DNA of 64,000 nucleotides, taken from NCBI RefSeq assembly GCF_013410345.1, contig NZ_JACCFJ010000001.1, positions 2,455,001 through 2,519,000 on the forward strand. The letters run 5' to 3'. Numbering within the stretch: the first letter of the stretch is position 1; every line of letters begins with the position of its first letter. Shown piece by piece: positions 7,569-16,412 of this stretch. The notes below the pieces were generated by a model, which was not told where the DNA came from, did not search any database, and was given only the letters and a program-made list of their open reading frames with translations. This stretch comes from Saccharopolyspora hordei. Its GTDB lineage: Bacteria > Actinomycetota > Actinomycetes > Mycobacteriales > Pseudonocardiaceae. The position numbers and the translations under genes were made by a program.

Positions 7569-8531
7569 TCAGGAGCGGAAGGTGCGGCGGTAGGTGGCCG
7601 GGCTGGTGCCGAGGCGGTGGCGCAGGTGCTTGCGCAGGGAGGACGCCGTGCTCAGGCCGGAGCGCTCGGCGACCGCGTCGATCGGCAGGTCCGTGGTCTC
7701 CAGCAGGTGGCGCGCGTGCGCCAGGCGCTGCTGGAGCAGCCAGTCCATCGGGCTGGTGCCGGTCTCGTCGCGGAACCGGCGGGTGAAGGTGCGCACGCTC
7801 GTCCCGGCGTGCTCGGCCATCTGCTCCAGCGTCACCGGCTCGGCCAGGCGCTCCAGCAGCCACGCGCGGGTGCCTGAGGTGCCGCTGTCGTCCGGTCCCG
7901 GCACCGGTCGCTCGACGTACTGGGCCTGGCCGCCCTCGCGCCACGGCGGCACCACGCTGGCGCGGGCCGCGCGGTTGGCCACCTCGCTGCCGTGGTCGCG
8001 GCGGATCACGTGCAGGCACAGGTCGATGCCCGCCGCCACCCCGGCCGAGGTCAGCACGTCGCCGTCGTCGACGAACAGCACGTCCGGGTCCAGGCGGACC
8101 TTCGGGTACAGGCGCCGGAAGTCGTCCACGTGCTTCCAGTGCGTGGTGGCCGGGCGGCCGTCGAGCATGCCCGCCGCGGCGAGCACGAACGCCCCGGTGC
8201 AGATCGACATGACCCGGGTGCGGGAGGGCAGCCCGGTCAGGTAGTCGGCCAGCCGCGGGTCGAGGGTGCCGTCGGTGCGCGGCCCCGCCAGGTGGGTGCC
8301 GGGGACGATCAGCGTGTCCGGCGCGGTCAGGGCCTCCGGGCCGGTCCCGGGCTGGATGGCGAACCCCTTGGTGGTGGCGATGGGGCCGCCGTCGAAGCTG
8401 CACACCTGCACGTCGTAGAGCGGCGTGCCCGACTCGTCCAGGGCGCCGGTGAAGATCTGCGACGGGATCACCAGGTCGAAACCGACGACCTCGGGCAGTC
8501 CCAGGACGGCGATGCGGTGCTGAGCGGTCAT
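7569..8531 (-). CDS. GlxA-type regulator (DJ-1/PfpI domain + AraC HTH)
   Basis: The 320-residue protein has an N-terminal DJ-1/PfpI-like domain (residues 1-190: RIAVLGLPEVVGFDLVIPSQIF; nucleophile-elbow-like region VMSICTGAFVLAAAGMLDGR) and a C-terminal AraC helix-turn-helix (residues 220-318: LEQMAEHAGTSVRTFTRRF, GTSPMDWLLQQRLAHARHLLE). ATG 8531 is preferred over ATG 8549 because GGGAAG precedes it at normal spacing. It is divergent from the MFS gene at 8603 with about 70 bp between, so it probably controls that gene. Family members sense small molecules through the DJ-1-like domain. Confidence 0.9.
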   Translation of the reverse strand: MTAQHRIAVLGLPEVVGFDLVIPSQIFTGALDESGTPLYDVQVCSFDGGPIATTKGFAIQPGTGPEALTAPDTLIVPGTHLAGPRTDGTLDPRLADYLTGLPSRTRVMSICTGAFVLAAAGMLDGRPATTHWKHVDDFRRLYPKVRLDPDVLFVDDGDVLTSAGVAAGIDLCLHVIRRDHGSEVANRAARASVVPPWREGGQAQYVERPVPGPDDSGTSGTRAWLLERLAEPVTLEQMAEHAGTSVRTFTRRFRDETGTSPMDWLLQQRLAHARHLLETTDLPIDAVAERSGLSTASSLRKHLRHRLGTSPATYRRTFRS

Positions 8532-8602
8532 GGCCAGATCTTCCCACATGTTGTCCCTCCGGCCACTGGTTTCGGAGGGTCCGTTCCGGCGAGGCTGGTC
8601 GG

Positions 8603-9889
8603 GTGATGATCACGACTGTTCCTGCGCGGCGCGTCCACCCGGCGTGGTGGGTCGCGGCCGTCGCCTTCGTCGCCTTGGTGGGCGCCGCCGCGTTCCGGTC
8701 GGTGCCCGGTGTGTTCATGGACCCCCTGCACGCGGAGTTCGGCTGGCCGCACAGCACGATCTCCGCCGCCGTCTCGCTGAACCTGCTGCTCTTCGGGCTC
8801 ACCGCGCCGTTCGCCGCGGCGCTGATGGCCCGCTTCGGCATCCGGCGGGTGACGGTGGCCGCGCTCGTGCTGGTCGCGGCGGGCAGCGGGCTCACCGTGC
8901 TCATGACGGCGAGCTGGCAGCTGGTGGTCTGCTGGGGGCTGCTGGTCGGCCTGGGCACCGGGTCGATGGCGCTGGCCTTCGTGTCCACCGTGGTCGACCG
9001 GTGGTTCGTGGCGCGGCGCGGGCTGGTCAGCGGGGTGCTGACCGCAGGCAGCGCGACCGGGCAGCTGGTGTTCCTGCCGGTGGCCGCGGTCCTGGTCGAG
9101 CGGTTCGGGTGGCGGGTCGCCGCGCTGACCATCGCGGCGACGGCGCTGCTGGTCGCGGTGCTGGTGCGGCTGGTGATGCGCGAGCACCCGGCCGACGCCG
9201 GGACCACCGCCTACGGCGCGACCGGCGACGAGCCGGAACCGGTGCGGGACACCGGCAACCCGGCGGCCGGTGCCCTGCGGGCGCTGCGCGACGCCGCCCG
9301 CACCCCGGCCTTCTGGCTGCTGGCCGGTGGTTTCGCGATCTGCGGGGCGAGCACGTCCGGGTTGGTCAACACGCACTTCGTGCCCGCCGCGCACGACCAC
9401 GGCATGCCGACGACCACCGCCGCCGGGCTGCTCGCGGTGATCGGCGTGTTCGACGTGGTGGGCACCGTGCTGTCCGGCTGGCTCACCGACAAGGTCGACC
9501 CGCGGGTGCTGCTGGCCGCCTACTACACCCTGCGCGGCCTGTCGCTGTTCGTGCTGCCGCAGCTGTTCGCGCCCTCGGTGGGGCCGAGCATGGTGCTGTT
9601 CGTGGTGTTCTACGGGTTGGACTGGGTGGCCACGGTGCCCCCGACGATGGCGCTGTGCCGGGCGCAGTTCGGGCCGCGCGCGCCCGTGGTCTTCGGCTGG
9701 GTCTTCGCCTCCCACCAGGTCGGCGCGGCGGCCATCGCCAGCATCGCCGGCGTGGTGCGCGACCAGTTCGGCGACTACGCCGCGGCCTGGTACGGCGCGG
9801 GCCTGCTGTGCCTGCTGGCGACGGCCTTCTCGGTGGCGGTCCAGCGCCGCGCGCCGGGAGCGATCACCACGGGGTCAGGGTCACGGTGA
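8603..9889 (+). CDS. MFS transporter
   Basis: The 428-residue protein has 12 hydrophobic segments in two halves with a hydrophilic central loop (residues 198-230, DAGTTAYGATGDEPEP). FRSVPGVFMDPLHAEFGWPH and the glycine-rich loop ARFGIRRVTVAALVLVAAG resemble the oxalate:formate antiporter or monocarboxylate-transporter-like branch of the MFS. GTG 8603 and the adjacent ATG 8606 are both possible starts; neither has a strong Shine-Dalgarno. It shares a short promoter region with the divergent GlxA-type regulator. The 3' end overlaps the convergent GH64 gene by 26 bp. Substrate unknown. Confidence 0.87.
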   Translation: MMITTVPARRVHPAWWVAAVAFVALVGAAAFRSVPGVFMDPLHAEFGWPHSTISAAVSLNLLLFGLTAPFAAALMARFGIRRVTVAALVLVAAGSGLTVLMTASWQLVVCWGLLVGLGTGSMALAFVSTVVDRWFVARRGLVSGVLTAGSATGQLVFLPVAAVLVERFGWRVAALTIAATALLVAVLVRLVMREHPADAGTTAYGATGDEPEPVRDTGNPAAGALRALRDAARTPAFWLLAGGFAICGASTSGLVNTHFVPAAHDHGMPTTTAAGLLAVIGVFDVVGTVLSGWLTDKVDPRVLLAAYYTLRGLSLFVLPQLFAPSVGPSMVLFVVFYGLDWVATVPPTMALCRAQFGPRAPVVFGWVFASHQVGAAAIASIAGVVRDQFGDYAAAWYGAGLLCLLATAFSVAVQRRAPGAITTGSGSR

Positions 9890-11042
9890 TCGACGTCGGA
9901 GCGCCGTCCTGGATGTAGGAGGCGAAGCCGGCCACGTCGTCGAAGGCGAAGCCGTAGGCCTTGCCGTCCTCGGTGTTCTCGTGCATCACCTTCGAGTAGT
10001 GGTTGGTGATGTCGTGCTGGTAGAAGCCGGCCGGGTCGGTGCCGGGCTGGTCGGGGCTGTCCAGGAGGATCGAGCGGTTGAAGCCCGCGCCCAGGATCGC
10101 CGCGACCGGCCCGGTGACGCCGTCGTTCGGGGCGGCCAGCGCACCGTCGCAGAACAGCACGTCGCGCGTGCTCGGCTTGCCGATGGGCTGCACGCCACCG
10201 TCGAAGTTGAAGGTGTCGCCGGAGACCTGGCCGGTGTAGACCTTGCCGTTGTCGGTGTCCACCCGCAGCTGGGTGCTCTGGTACTTCGTCCAGACCTCGT
10301 CGATGTAGGCGTCGTAGTAGGTGTCGGAGAACAGGCCCTGGTCCAGCCCGTGGCCGGGCGCGATGACCCGCAGGTCGTCCTGGCGCAGCTGGGCGAAGTC
10401 GGGGTGCTCGGCGACACCGTTGAGGATCCGCTCGCGGCCGCCGGCGGGCACCGTGCCGGTGGTCTGGTCCGCGGAGCCCTGCAGGTGGATCGACAGCGGC
10501 ACGCTGAACATGTCGACCATGGTGGTGTTGCAGTACATGCCGTCGGCCTTGAGCGTGAACTCGACGGTGTCGTGCAGCACCTGGTAGTTCGGGTCGCTCT
10601 CCACCCAGCCCGCCGGGTACTGCAGCGCGGGCTTGCCGTCGCCGTCGGTGACGACCTTGAACTTGAGCTTGTCGCCGAGGGCGAAGTAGATCCGCCCGGA
10701 CATGCTCGGCAGGTCCAGCGTGGTGTCACCGCTGCTCTGCAGCGGGATGCTGTAGTCGGCGAAGCCGTCCGACCCGTTGTCGGACTCGGAGACCGGCACC
10801 AGCTCGCCGTCCGGGGTGACCCGGCACTGCTCGCCGGTGTCGAGGTTGGTGCCGACGATGTAGACGGTGATCGAGGCGTTGTCGAACTGCCCGCTGTTGT
10901 TCACGATCGTCAGCGGCAGCGGGACCGCCGGCGCGCGGCGACCGGCCAGCGCGGACGCGGGGGAGGCGACCAGGCCGCCCAGGGCGGGCACGGCGAGGGC
11001 GGCGGCGGAGACACCGCCGAGGAAGGATCGTCTGCTGAGCAC
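9864..11042 (-). CDS. Secreted GH64 beta-1,3-glucanase-like protein
   Basis: The 392-residue protein starts at GTG 11042, preceded by AAAGGATG. The N-terminus SRRSFLGGVSAAALAVPALG is a twin-arginine signal, so export of a folded protein is expected. The mature part (LPLTIVNNSGQFDNASITVY onward, plus YPAGWVESDPNYQV, GSADQTTG, FSDTYYDAYIDEVWTKYQ and the closing AYGFAFDDVAGFASY) resembles glycoside hydrolase family 64, beta-1,3-glucan hydrolases that attack fungal walls or curdlan. A longer upstream frame is open but lacks the signal-peptide start. Likely a scavenging or antifungal enzyme. Confidence 0.87.
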   Translation of the reverse strand: MLSRRSFLGGVSAAALAVPALGGLVASPASALAGRRAPAVPLPLTIVNNSGQFDNASITVYIVGTNLDTGEQCRVTPDGELVPVSESDNGSDGFADYSIPLQSSGDTTLDLPSMSGRIYFALGDKLKFKVVTDGDGKPALQYPAGWVESDPNYQVLHDTVEFTLKADGMYCNTTMVDMFSVPLSIHLQGSADQTTGTVPAGGRERILNGVAEHPDFAQLRQDDLRVIAPGHGLDQGLFSDTYYDAYIDEVWTKYQSTQLRVDTDNGKVYTGQVSGDTFNFDGGVQPIGKPSTRDVLFCDGALAAPNDGVTGPVAAILGAGFNRSILLDSPDQPGTDPAGFYQHDITNHYSKVMHENTEDGKAYGFAFDDVAGFASYIQDGAPTSITVTLTPW

Positions 11043-11298
11043 GGCGCATCCTTTCGGTCGGAATTGGTTCGGGGCCGCAACAATGGTGGGAGCGCCCTCA
11101 CCAACCGCCAATAGGCCGAAGTGGCGCCCGGCGTTCCCCGGACCGGCGCAGCCGACGAGCCATTTCCGGACAACGCCGAGGTTCTGGGCGTGTTCCGCGG
11201 CTCTTCGCGGCCTCGGGGGTTATCCCTACCGCGTTTCCCGCTTTTGCCGACGGCGGGAACCGCACCGGGTGGTGCGCCTCGCGCGGTAGCCGGCCGGA

Positions 11299-11304
11299 TA
11301 CCGT
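11299..11304 (+). promoter_or_regulatory. -10 box TACCGT, leaderless start of 11312 gene
   Basis: TACCGT ends seven bases before ATG 11312, placing the transcription start at or next to the initiation codon. The 269-bp gap 11043-11311 otherwise holds only the presumed glucanase promoter and a short dyad (GGTG...CACC) near 11086-11103. Confidence 0.45.
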
Positions 11305-11311
11305 GGCGGGG

Positions 11312-11968
11312 ATGGATGGAGCGATCGCGCGTGCGCGGTCCGAACGCGGCGAACTCGTGCTGCTGCGCCGGGGGGACGCGGTGGAGCTCCGGGTCAACGG
11401 CGTGTTCGTCATGGACACCGCGCACACCGGGACCGAACGCGAGCTCGCCGCCGCCACGCTGCGCGCGGTGGAGGGGACGGACCTCCGGGTGCTGGTCGGC
11501 GGACTCGGCCTGGGCTTCACGCTGCAGGAGGTGCTGGCCGACCCGCGGGTCCGCGAGGCGCACGTCGTCGAGATCGAGCCGGACCTGCTCGACTGGCACC
11601 GCGCGGGCCTGGTGCCCCAGACCGCCGGGGTGCTGCGCGACGACCGGGTGCGCTGCCACGTCGGCGACGTGGCCGAGGTGATCACCGCCCAGCCGGCGGG
11701 CAGCGTCGACGTCCTGCTGCTCGACGTGGACAACGGCCCGGGCTACCTCGTCCTCGACGCCAACGCCGCGATCTACCGCGCCGGGTTCCTCGCCCGCTGC
11801 GCGGAGAAGCTGTCCGACGGCGGGACGCTGGCGATCTGGTCGGCCGACACCTCGCCGGAGCTGCGCGCCGCGCTCGAGGAGGTCTTCGGCGGCTGCGAGG
11901 AGCGCGCGATCCCGGTGCGGCTCGGCCGGCGCGAGACGACCTACCACCTCTTCCTCGCCGTCCGCTAG
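11312..11968 (+). CDS. Spermidine synthase-like methyltransferase-fold protein
   Basis: The 218-residue protein carries a Rossmann SAM/dcSAM-binding core: LRVLVGGLGLGFTLQEVLAD (motif I), AHVVEIEPDLLDWHRAGLVP (acidic residue binding the ribose), VLLLDVDNGPGYLVLD, and a late ESX-like acidic region. It is shorter than classical SpeE and lacks the N-terminal beta domain, as in many actinobacterial spermidine synthase-family proteins of unknown substrate. ATG 11312 is chosen because a -10 box lies seven bases upstream; GTG 11303 is an alternative. It converges with ogt with only a few bases between. Confidence 0.82.
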   Translation: MDGAIARARSERGELVLLRRGDAVELRVNGVFVMDTAHTGTERELAAATLRAVEGTDLRVLVGGLGLGFTLQEVLADPRVREAHVVEIEPDLLDWHRAGLVPQTAGVLRDDRVRCHVGDVAEVITAQPAGSVDVLLLDVDNGPGYLVLDANAAIYRAGFLARCAEKLSDGGTLAIWSADTSPELRAALEEVFGGCEERAIPVRLGRRETTYHLFLAVR

Positions 11969-11972
11969 CCGT

Positions 11973-12494
11973 TCAGGGGCCGAGGAGGTCCAGCTCCAGC
12001 AGGCTCGGCTCGAGCGCCCCCTCCAGCACCAGCAGGCGGCGCTTGGCCTCCAGGCCCGGGCCGAAGCCGCCGAGCCCGCCGCCGCTGGCCAGCACCCGGT
12101 GGCACGGCACGAGCACCGGGACCGGGTTGCTGCCCATGATCGTGCCGACCGCGCGGGACGCCTCCGGTCGCCCGGACAGCTCCGCCAGCCGCTTGTAGCT
12201 CACCGTCTCGCCGAACGGCACCAGGTCGTGCAGGGTGCGCAGCACGTGCCTACGCAGACCGTCGAGCAGCTCCCACTCGATCGGCACGTCGAACTCCCGG
12301 CGGCGCCCCGCGAAGTACTCGTCGAGCTGCCGGGCGGCCTCGGCCGCCACCCCGGTCCCGCGGTCCAGCTCCGCGTCGTGGGCGCCGAGCACCGCCTCCG
12401 GGCCGGCGAAGGCCACCTGGCGCACCCCGGTCTCCCCGGCGACCACGGTCAGTTCGCCGACCGGGCTCGACACCGCGCTCCACGACAGCGACAT
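11973..12494 (-). CDS. ogt: Methylated-DNA--protein-cysteine methyltransferase
   Basis: The 173-residue suicide repair protein removes methyl groups from O6-methylguanine. The active-site motif PVLVPCHRVLASGGGLGGFG contains the acceptor Cys, and the DNA-binding helix region is SYKRLAELSGRPEASRAVG. N-terminal residues 1-80 are the usual poorly conserved domain. The stretch ACCCTA at 12501-12506 reads TAGGGT on the minus strand, six bases before the ATG, indicating a leaderless mRNA. It shares its 115-bp promoter gap with the divergent peptidase gene at 12610. Confidence 0.93.
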   Translation of the reverse strand: MSLSWSAVSSPVGELTVVAGETGVRQVAFAGPEAVLGAHDAELDRGTGVAAEAARQLDEYFAGRRREFDVPIEWELLDGLRRHVLRTLHDLVPFGETVSYKRLAELSGRPEASRAVGTIMGSNPVPVLVPCHRVLASGGGLGGFGPGLEAKRRLLVLEGALEPSLLELDLLGP

Positions 12495-12596
12495 GGCCGA
12501 ACCCTAGCGCGCGGCACCGACGACGCGGTCCGCACAAGGGTCTGGCGGCTTCCCGCCGACCTCGGCTTGACCAGGTCGGATCGCTGGCCCGGGGGT

Positions 12597-12602
12597 TAGG
12601 CT
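12597..12602 (+). promoter_or_regulatory. -10 box TAGGCT, leaderless start of peptidase gene
   Basis: TAGGCT ends seven bases before ATG 12610, so the transcript should begin at or beside the start codon. TTGACC at 12567 is too far away (24 bp) for a standard -35. A divergent -10 for ogt lies at 12501-12506. Confidence 0.45.
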
Positions 12603-12609
12603 CCGGACC

Positions 12610-13719
12610 ATGTCCGAAGCGCACTCCCACCGACGGCAAGCCCTCCGCGACCGCCTGCGCGAGCAGGACCTGGACGCGATGCTGGTGACCGACCTGCTCA
12701 ACATCCGCTACCTGACGGGCTTCACCGGCTCCAACGCCGCCCTGGTGGTGCACGCCGCCGACGAGCCGGGTGCGGAGTCGCGCACGGTCTTCTGCACCGA
12801 CGGCCGCTACCTGACCCAGGCCGAGCACCAGGTGCCCGACCTGGAGCGGGTGATCGACCGGGCGAGCGACGTGGCGCTGGCCGAGCGGATCGGCTCGGCG
12901 CCCGAGCAGCACCGCTGCGTCGGCTTCGAGAGCCACCACGTCACCGTCGACCGCCGCGACGTGCTGGCCGACGCCGCGGGCGACGTCGAGCTGGTGCGCG
13001 CCCCGGGGCACGTCGAGCAGCTGCGGCTGGTCAAGGACGAGTTCGAGATCGAGGCGCTGCGGATGGCCTGCGCCGCCGCCGACCGGGCGCTGGCCGACCT
13101 GATCGAGCACGGCGGGCTCCGGCCGGGCCGCACCGAGCTGGAGGTCGCGCGCGAGCTGGAGGCGCGGATGCGGGACCACGGCGCCGCCGGGCCGTCGTTC
13201 GAGACGATCGTCGCCGCCGGGCCGAACTCCGCGGTGCCGCACCACCGGCCGTCCGACGCGGTGCTGGCCCCCGGGGACTTCGTGAAGATGGACTTCGGTG
13301 CCCTGGTCGACGGCTACCACTCCGACATGACCCGCACCGTGGTGCTGGGCAAGCCGGCGGACTGGCAGCGGGAGGTCTACGAGCTGGTGCGCACCTCGCA
13401 GGCCGCCGGGCGGGCCGCGGTGCGGGTCGACACCGACGTGCGCGCGGTGGACACCGCGGCGCGGAAGGTGATCGAAGACGCCGGGTACGGCGAGCACTTC
13501 CTGCACGGCCTCGGGCACGGCGTCGGGCTGGAGATCCACGAGGCACCGACCCTGTCGCAGCGGGGGGACGGTAGAATCTGCGCCGGGATGGCGGTCACCG
13601 TCGAGCCTGGCGTTTATCTGGCAGGGCGGGGCGGGGTCCGCATCGAGGACACGCTGGTCGTGCGTCCCAGCACGCCGGAGCTCCTCACCTTGACGACGAA
13701 GGAGCTCGTCGCAGTCTGA
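12610..13719 (+). CDS. M24 metallopeptidase, aminopeptidase P / Xaa-Pro type
   Basis: The 369-residue enzyme has a creatinase-like N-terminal domain (residues 1-130, [20 protein letters not shown]...[12 protein letters not shown]) and a pita-bread catalytic domain (135-360). Metal ligands are visible in [19 protein letters not shown] (two Asp), [15 protein letters not shown] (His), [19 protein letters not shown] (two Glu). It cleaves X-Pro bonds in the cytoplasm. It stands upstream of efp-nusB-bldD, a conserved actinobacterial order, separated from efp by 83 bp. Confidence 0.92.
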   Translation: MSEAHSHRRQALRDRLREQDLDAMLVTDLLNIRYLTGFTGSNAALVVHAADEPGAESRTVFCTDGRYLTQAEHQVPDLERVIDRASDVALAERIGSAPEQHRCVGFESHHVTVDRRDVLADAAGDVELVRAPGHVEQLRLVKDEFEIEALRMACAAADRALADLIEHGGLRPGRTELEVARELEARMRDHGAAGPSFETIVAAGPNSAVPHHRPSDAVLAPGDFVKMDFGALVDGYHSDMTRTVVLGKPADWQREVYELVRTSQAAGRAAVRVDTDVRAVDTAARKVIEDAGYGEHFLHGLGHGVGLEIHEAPTLSQRGDGRICAGMAVTVEPGVYLAGRGGVRIEDTLVVRPSTPELLTLTTKELVAV

Positions 13720-13802
13720 CGCACTTGCAGGTGCGCCGGAACGCCGGAGGCGCGATCCGGCGCAACACGCCCGAAGCCATCACCACAGGAGAAGAACCCC
13801 AC

Positions 13803-14369
13803 GTGGCCACCACGAACGACCTGAAGAACGGAATGGTGCTCAACCTCGACGGGCAGCTGTGGTCCGTCGTGAACTTCCAGCACGTCAAGCCTGGCAAGGG
13901 CGGGGCCTTCGTGCGCACCACGCTGAAGAACGTGCTCTCCGGGAAGGTCCTGGACAAGACCTTCAACGCCGGGGTCAAGGTGGAGACCGCGAACGTCGAC
14001 CGTCGTGAGATGACCTACCTCTACAACGACGGCACCGACTACGTGTTCATGGACCCGGACACCTACGACCAGATCAGCGTCCCGGCGGACGTCGTGGGTG
14101 ACGCGGCGAACTACATGCTGGAGAACAGCAACGTGGTCGTGGCCCGCCACGAGGGCAACCCGCTCTACATCGAGATGCCGGCCGCCGTCGAGCTGGTCAT
14201 CGAGCACACCGACCCGGGTCTGCAGGGCGACCGTTCCACCGGTGGCACCAAGCCGGCCAAGCTGGAGACCGGTTCCGAGATCCAGGTGCCGCTGTTCCTC
14301 AACACCGGCGACAAGGTGAAGGTCGACCCGCGCGACGGCCGGTACCTCAGCCGCGTCAGCAGCAAATGA
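13803..14369 (+). CDS. efp: Elongation factor P
   Basis: The 188-residue protein begins at GTG 13803 behind AGGAGA. Domain I holds [20 protein letters not shown] and the loop tip PGKGGA, whose Lys (about residue 32) inserts near the peptidyl-transferase centre. OB-like domains II and III follow ([36 protein letters not shown]). EF-P relieves ribosome stalling at consecutive prolines. Length is normal for the family (about 187). An upstream in-frame ATG at 13725 precedes sequence unlike EF-P and is not used. It is followed closely by nusB. Confidence 0.97.
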   Translation: MATTNDLKNGMVLNLDGQLWSVVNFQHVKPGKGGAFVRTTLKNVLSGKVLDKTFNAGVKVETANVDRREMTYLYNDGTDYVFMDPDTYDQISVPADVVGDAANYMLENSNVVVARHEGNPLYIEMPAAVELVIEHTDPGLQGDRSTGGTKPAKLETGSEIQVPLFLNTGDKVKVDPRDGRYLSRVSSK

Positions 14370-14411
14370 GCGCCCGCCCGTCGGCTGGTGTGGCCGGGAA
14401 GAGGGTGTGAG

Positions 14412-14834
14412 GTGGGTTCACGGAGCAAGGCGCGCAAGCGCGCGGTGGACTTCCTCTACGAGGCGGACCAGCGTGGCGTGGACGCCGTGACCCTGCTGTC
14501 CGAGCGGGTCGGGTCCCCGGAGGTCCCTCCGGTCAGCGACTACACGGTCACCCTCGTGGAGGGCGTCGCGGAGAACCGCGACCGGATCGACGAGCTGCTC
14601 ACCCAGCACGCCGAGGGCTGGTCGCTGGAGCGCATGCCGGCGGTGGACCGCTCGGTGCTGCGACTGGGCCTCTACGAGCTGCTGTGGAGCGACGACGTGC
14701 CTCCTGCGGTGGCGATCGACGAAGCGGTGGAGCTCGTCAAGGCGCTGTCCACGGACGACTCGCCGCGGTTCGTCAACGGCGTCCTCGGGCGCATCGCAGG
14801 CATCAAGAACCGCCTGCGCAAGACGGTCAAGTGA
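14412..14834 (+). CDS. nusB: Transcription antitermination factor NusB
   Basis: The 140-residue all-helical protein starts at GTG 14412 (VGSRSKARKRAVDFLYEADQ) and contains the family signature ERMPAVDRSVLRLGLYEL and ends with DDSPRFVNGVLGRIAGIKNR. NusB joins NusE to bind boxA RNA during rRNA transcription. It follows efp by 42 bp, probably on the same transcript, and is ended by a strong hairpin at 14862. Confidence 0.96.
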   Translation: MGSRSKARKRAVDFLYEADQRGVDAVTLLSERVGSPEVPPVSDYTVTLVEGVAENRDRIDELLTQHAEGWSLERMPAVDRSVLRLGLYELLWSDDVPPAVAIDEAVELVKALSTDDSPRFVNGVLGRIAGIKNRLRKTVK

Positions 14835-14861
14835 CCGCCTGAGCGGGCCAGGAACACGCGA

Positions 14862-14899
14862 AAGGGCACCTCCCGCCGCTGCCGGTGGGAGGTGCCCTT
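14862..14899 (+). terminator. Hairpin terminator after nusB
   Basis: AAGGGCACCTCCC (14862-14874) pairs perfectly with GGGAGGTGCCCTT (14887-14899), extended inside by GCC/GGT. It lies between convergent nusB and bldD and probably acts for both. The stem sequence recurs after metK (49969-50007). Confidence 0.85.
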
Positions 14900-14997
14900 C
14901 CGCACGTCTCGTGCCCGCGCTCAGGCGGTCAGGTCGGCCCCCGGAGGGCACCCCCGCACCTGGCGGGCGCGGGGTGCCCCCCGTCGAGCGGCCTTCC

Positions 14998-15486
14998 TCA
15001 CTCCTCGCGGGCTGGGCGGGCTTCCGGAGGGAGCACGCCCCAGTCGATGAGCTGCTCGGTGAGCTCGCCTGGCGTCATGTCGTAGATGATGGCCAGGGAT
15101 CGCAGGTCCTCGGTGCGGATGGACAGCACCTTGCCGTTGTAGTCACCGCGCTGGCTCTGGATGGTGGCCGCGTAGCGGGCCAGCGGACCGACCTTCTCGG
15201 CTGGCAGCTGCTGCAGCCGTTCGAGGTTGATCACGACTTTGGTGGCGGGCTCGGCGCCCGAGGGCACCCGCCCTTCCGGAAGCAGTTCTGCGACCGGAAC
15301 ACCGTAGAAGTCGGCCAGCTCGGCCAGCTTCTGCACGGTCACCGCACGGTCGCCGCGCTCATAGGACCCGACGACCACGGCCTTCCACCGCCCGCCAGAC
15401 TTCTGCTCGACGCCGTGCAGCGACAGACCCTGCTGCTGGCGGATAGCGCGGAGCTTGCTGCCCAGCGCCTTGGCGTAGTCGCCCAT
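14998..15486 (-). CDS. bldD: Developmental master regulator BldD
   Basis: The 162-residue protein has an N-terminal XRE helix-turn-helix (residues 5-70, KLRAIRQQQGLSLHGVEQKS, VVVGSYERGDRAVTVQKLAE) and the C-terminal BldD domain. The c-di-GMP-binding signature RXD-X8-RXXD is present as RGD (113-115) and RTED (124-127). Known: in Streptomyces BldD bound to tetrameric c-di-GMP represses sporulation genes. ATG 15486 has GGAG upstream. It sits between nusB and divergent pyrR as in Streptomyces. A 12-bp palindrome at 15570 lies in its promoter region. Confidence 0.96.
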   Translation of the reverse strand: MGDYAKALGSKLRAIRQQQGLSLHGVEQKSGGRWKAVVVGSYERGDRAVTVQKLAELADFYGVPVAELLPEGRVPSGAEPATKVVINLERLQQLPAEKVGPLARYAATIQSQRGDYNGKVLSIRTEDLRSLAIIYDMTPGELTEQLIDWGVLPPEARPAREE

Positions 15487-15569
15487 GTGGCGTTTCTCCG
15501 TTCGTTCGCCCCGTCAGCCGATAACGCCGACCGGGGAGCAAAGCTCAGATCGATACGGAGAGTAATGTT

Positions 15570-15581
15570 CGCTCGCGAGCG
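15570..15581. promoter_or_regulatory. Palindrome upstream of bldD
   Basis: CGCTCGCGAGCG is a perfect 12-bp palindrome 84-95 bp upstream of the bldD start, within the 288-bp divergent bldD/pyrR region. BldD is known to regulate its own gene in Streptomyces; whether this is its site is a guess. Confidence 0.3.
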
Positions 15582-15642
15582 TCACCAGGTCAAGTTGGTC
15601 TTTGTCGGCAATGGGGCGAGTCCCGCCACACCACCCGGACGA

Positions 15643-15671
15643 TTGACGGCCGAACGCTGATAGCGTACGAG
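15643..15671 (+). promoter_or_regulatory. Candidate promoter of the pyr operon
   Basis: TTGACG (15643-15648) and TACGAG (15666-15671) are separated by 17 bp, the best housekeeping-type promoter match ahead of pyrR. It predicts a leader of roughly 95 nt that contains the PyrR box. Confidence 0.5.
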
Positions 15672-15744
15672 GCAGCCCGGCGGTCCGCCCGAGCTCGCGA
15701 GGCGGGGACTGCGGGGCAGCTCACACACCATCCTTTAAGGATCC

Positions 15745-15764
15745 GTCCAGTGAGGCGGAGAAGG
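15745..15764 (+). promoter_or_regulatory. PyrR-binding RNA box overlapping the pyrR ribosome binding site
   Basis: GTCCAGTGAGGCGGAGAAGG closely follows the conserved PyrR-recognition RNA (UCC-N-GNGAGGC...GARAAG). The ribosome binding site AAGGAGGT (15761-15768) overlaps its 3' end. No terminator hairpin is seen in the leader. Inference: PyrR with UMP/UTP blocks translation initiation, as described for mycobacteria, instead of causing attenuation. Confidence 0.7.
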
Positions 15765-15774
15765 AGGTCACACC

Positions 15775-16362
15775 GTGGCGTCACGCCGAGCGGCGGACGC
15801 GGCGGACCCGGTCGAGCAGCGGGAACTGCTCTCGACCGGTGACGTTGCGCGCACGATCGCACGGATCGCTCACCAGATCATCGAGAAGACCGCCCTGGAC
15901 ACCGGCAGCAGCGACGTGGTGCTGCTGGGCATCCCGACCAGGGGAGCCCCGCTGGCGCGGCGGCTGGCCGCCAAGATCAGCGAGTTCAGCGGGGTGACGG
16001 TGCCCACCGGGGCCCTGGACATCACGCTCTACCGGGACGACCTGCGCAAGCGCCCGAACCGCCCGCTGGAGCCGACCGACCTGCCCGTCAGCGGCATCGA
16101 CGACGCGCTCGTCGTGCTCGTCGACGACGTGCTGTTCTCCGGCCGCACCGTGCGCGCCGCCCTCGACGCCCTGCGCGACCAGGGGCGGCCCCGCGCCGTG
16201 CAGCTGGCGGTGCTCGTCGACCGCGGGCACCGCGAACTGCCGATCCGGGCCGACTACGTCGGCAAGAACATCCCCACCTCGCGCTCCGAGGACGTCGCCG
16301 TGCAGCTGGCCGAGTCCGACGGCCAGGACCGCGTGGTGCTGCGGCGCGGGAAGGAGGCGTGA
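15775..16362 (+). CDS. pyrR: Bifunctional pyr RNA-binding regulator / uracil phosphoribosyltransferase
   Basis: The 195-residue protein starts at GTG 15775 behind AAGGAGGT. The PRPP-binding loop [20 protein letters not shown] and the substrate loop [17 protein letters not shown] are those of PyrR. Residues 80-105 ([15 protein letters not shown]) form the basic RNA-binding face. It senses uridine nucleotides and binds its own leader box at 15745. It is the first gene of the pyrimidine operon, and its stop overlaps the start of a 16-codon ORF as TGATG. Confidence 0.96.
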   Translation: MASRRAADAADPVEQRELLSTGDVARTIARIAHQIIEKTALDTGSSDVVLLGIPTRGAPLARRLAAKISEFSGVTVPTGALDITLYRDDLRKRPNRPLEPTDLPVSGIDDALVVLVDDVLFSGRTVRAALDALRDQGRPRAVQLAVLVDRGHRELPIRADYVGKNIPTSRSEDVAVQLAESDGQDRVVLRRGKEA

Positions 16363-16412
16363 TGACCGACCACGTCCGCCCCTGCCCGAGCGAGAGGCAG
16401 GAGGACCGCTGA
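16362..16412 (+). CDS. Candidate 16-codon coupled ORF between pyrR and pyrB
   Basis: ATG 16362 overlaps the pyrR stop (TGATG) and has AAGGAGG six bases upstream. The frame encodes [16 protein letters not shown] and its TGA at 16410 overlaps the pyrB ATG, again as TGATG. The pyrB ribosome binding site AGGAGGA (16399-16405) lies inside it. It therefore fills the pyrR-pyrB gap exactly. Inference: a coupling device that carries ribosomes from pyrR to pyrB, or chance; there is no known homologue. Confidence 0.4.
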   Translation: MTDHVRPCPSERQEDR

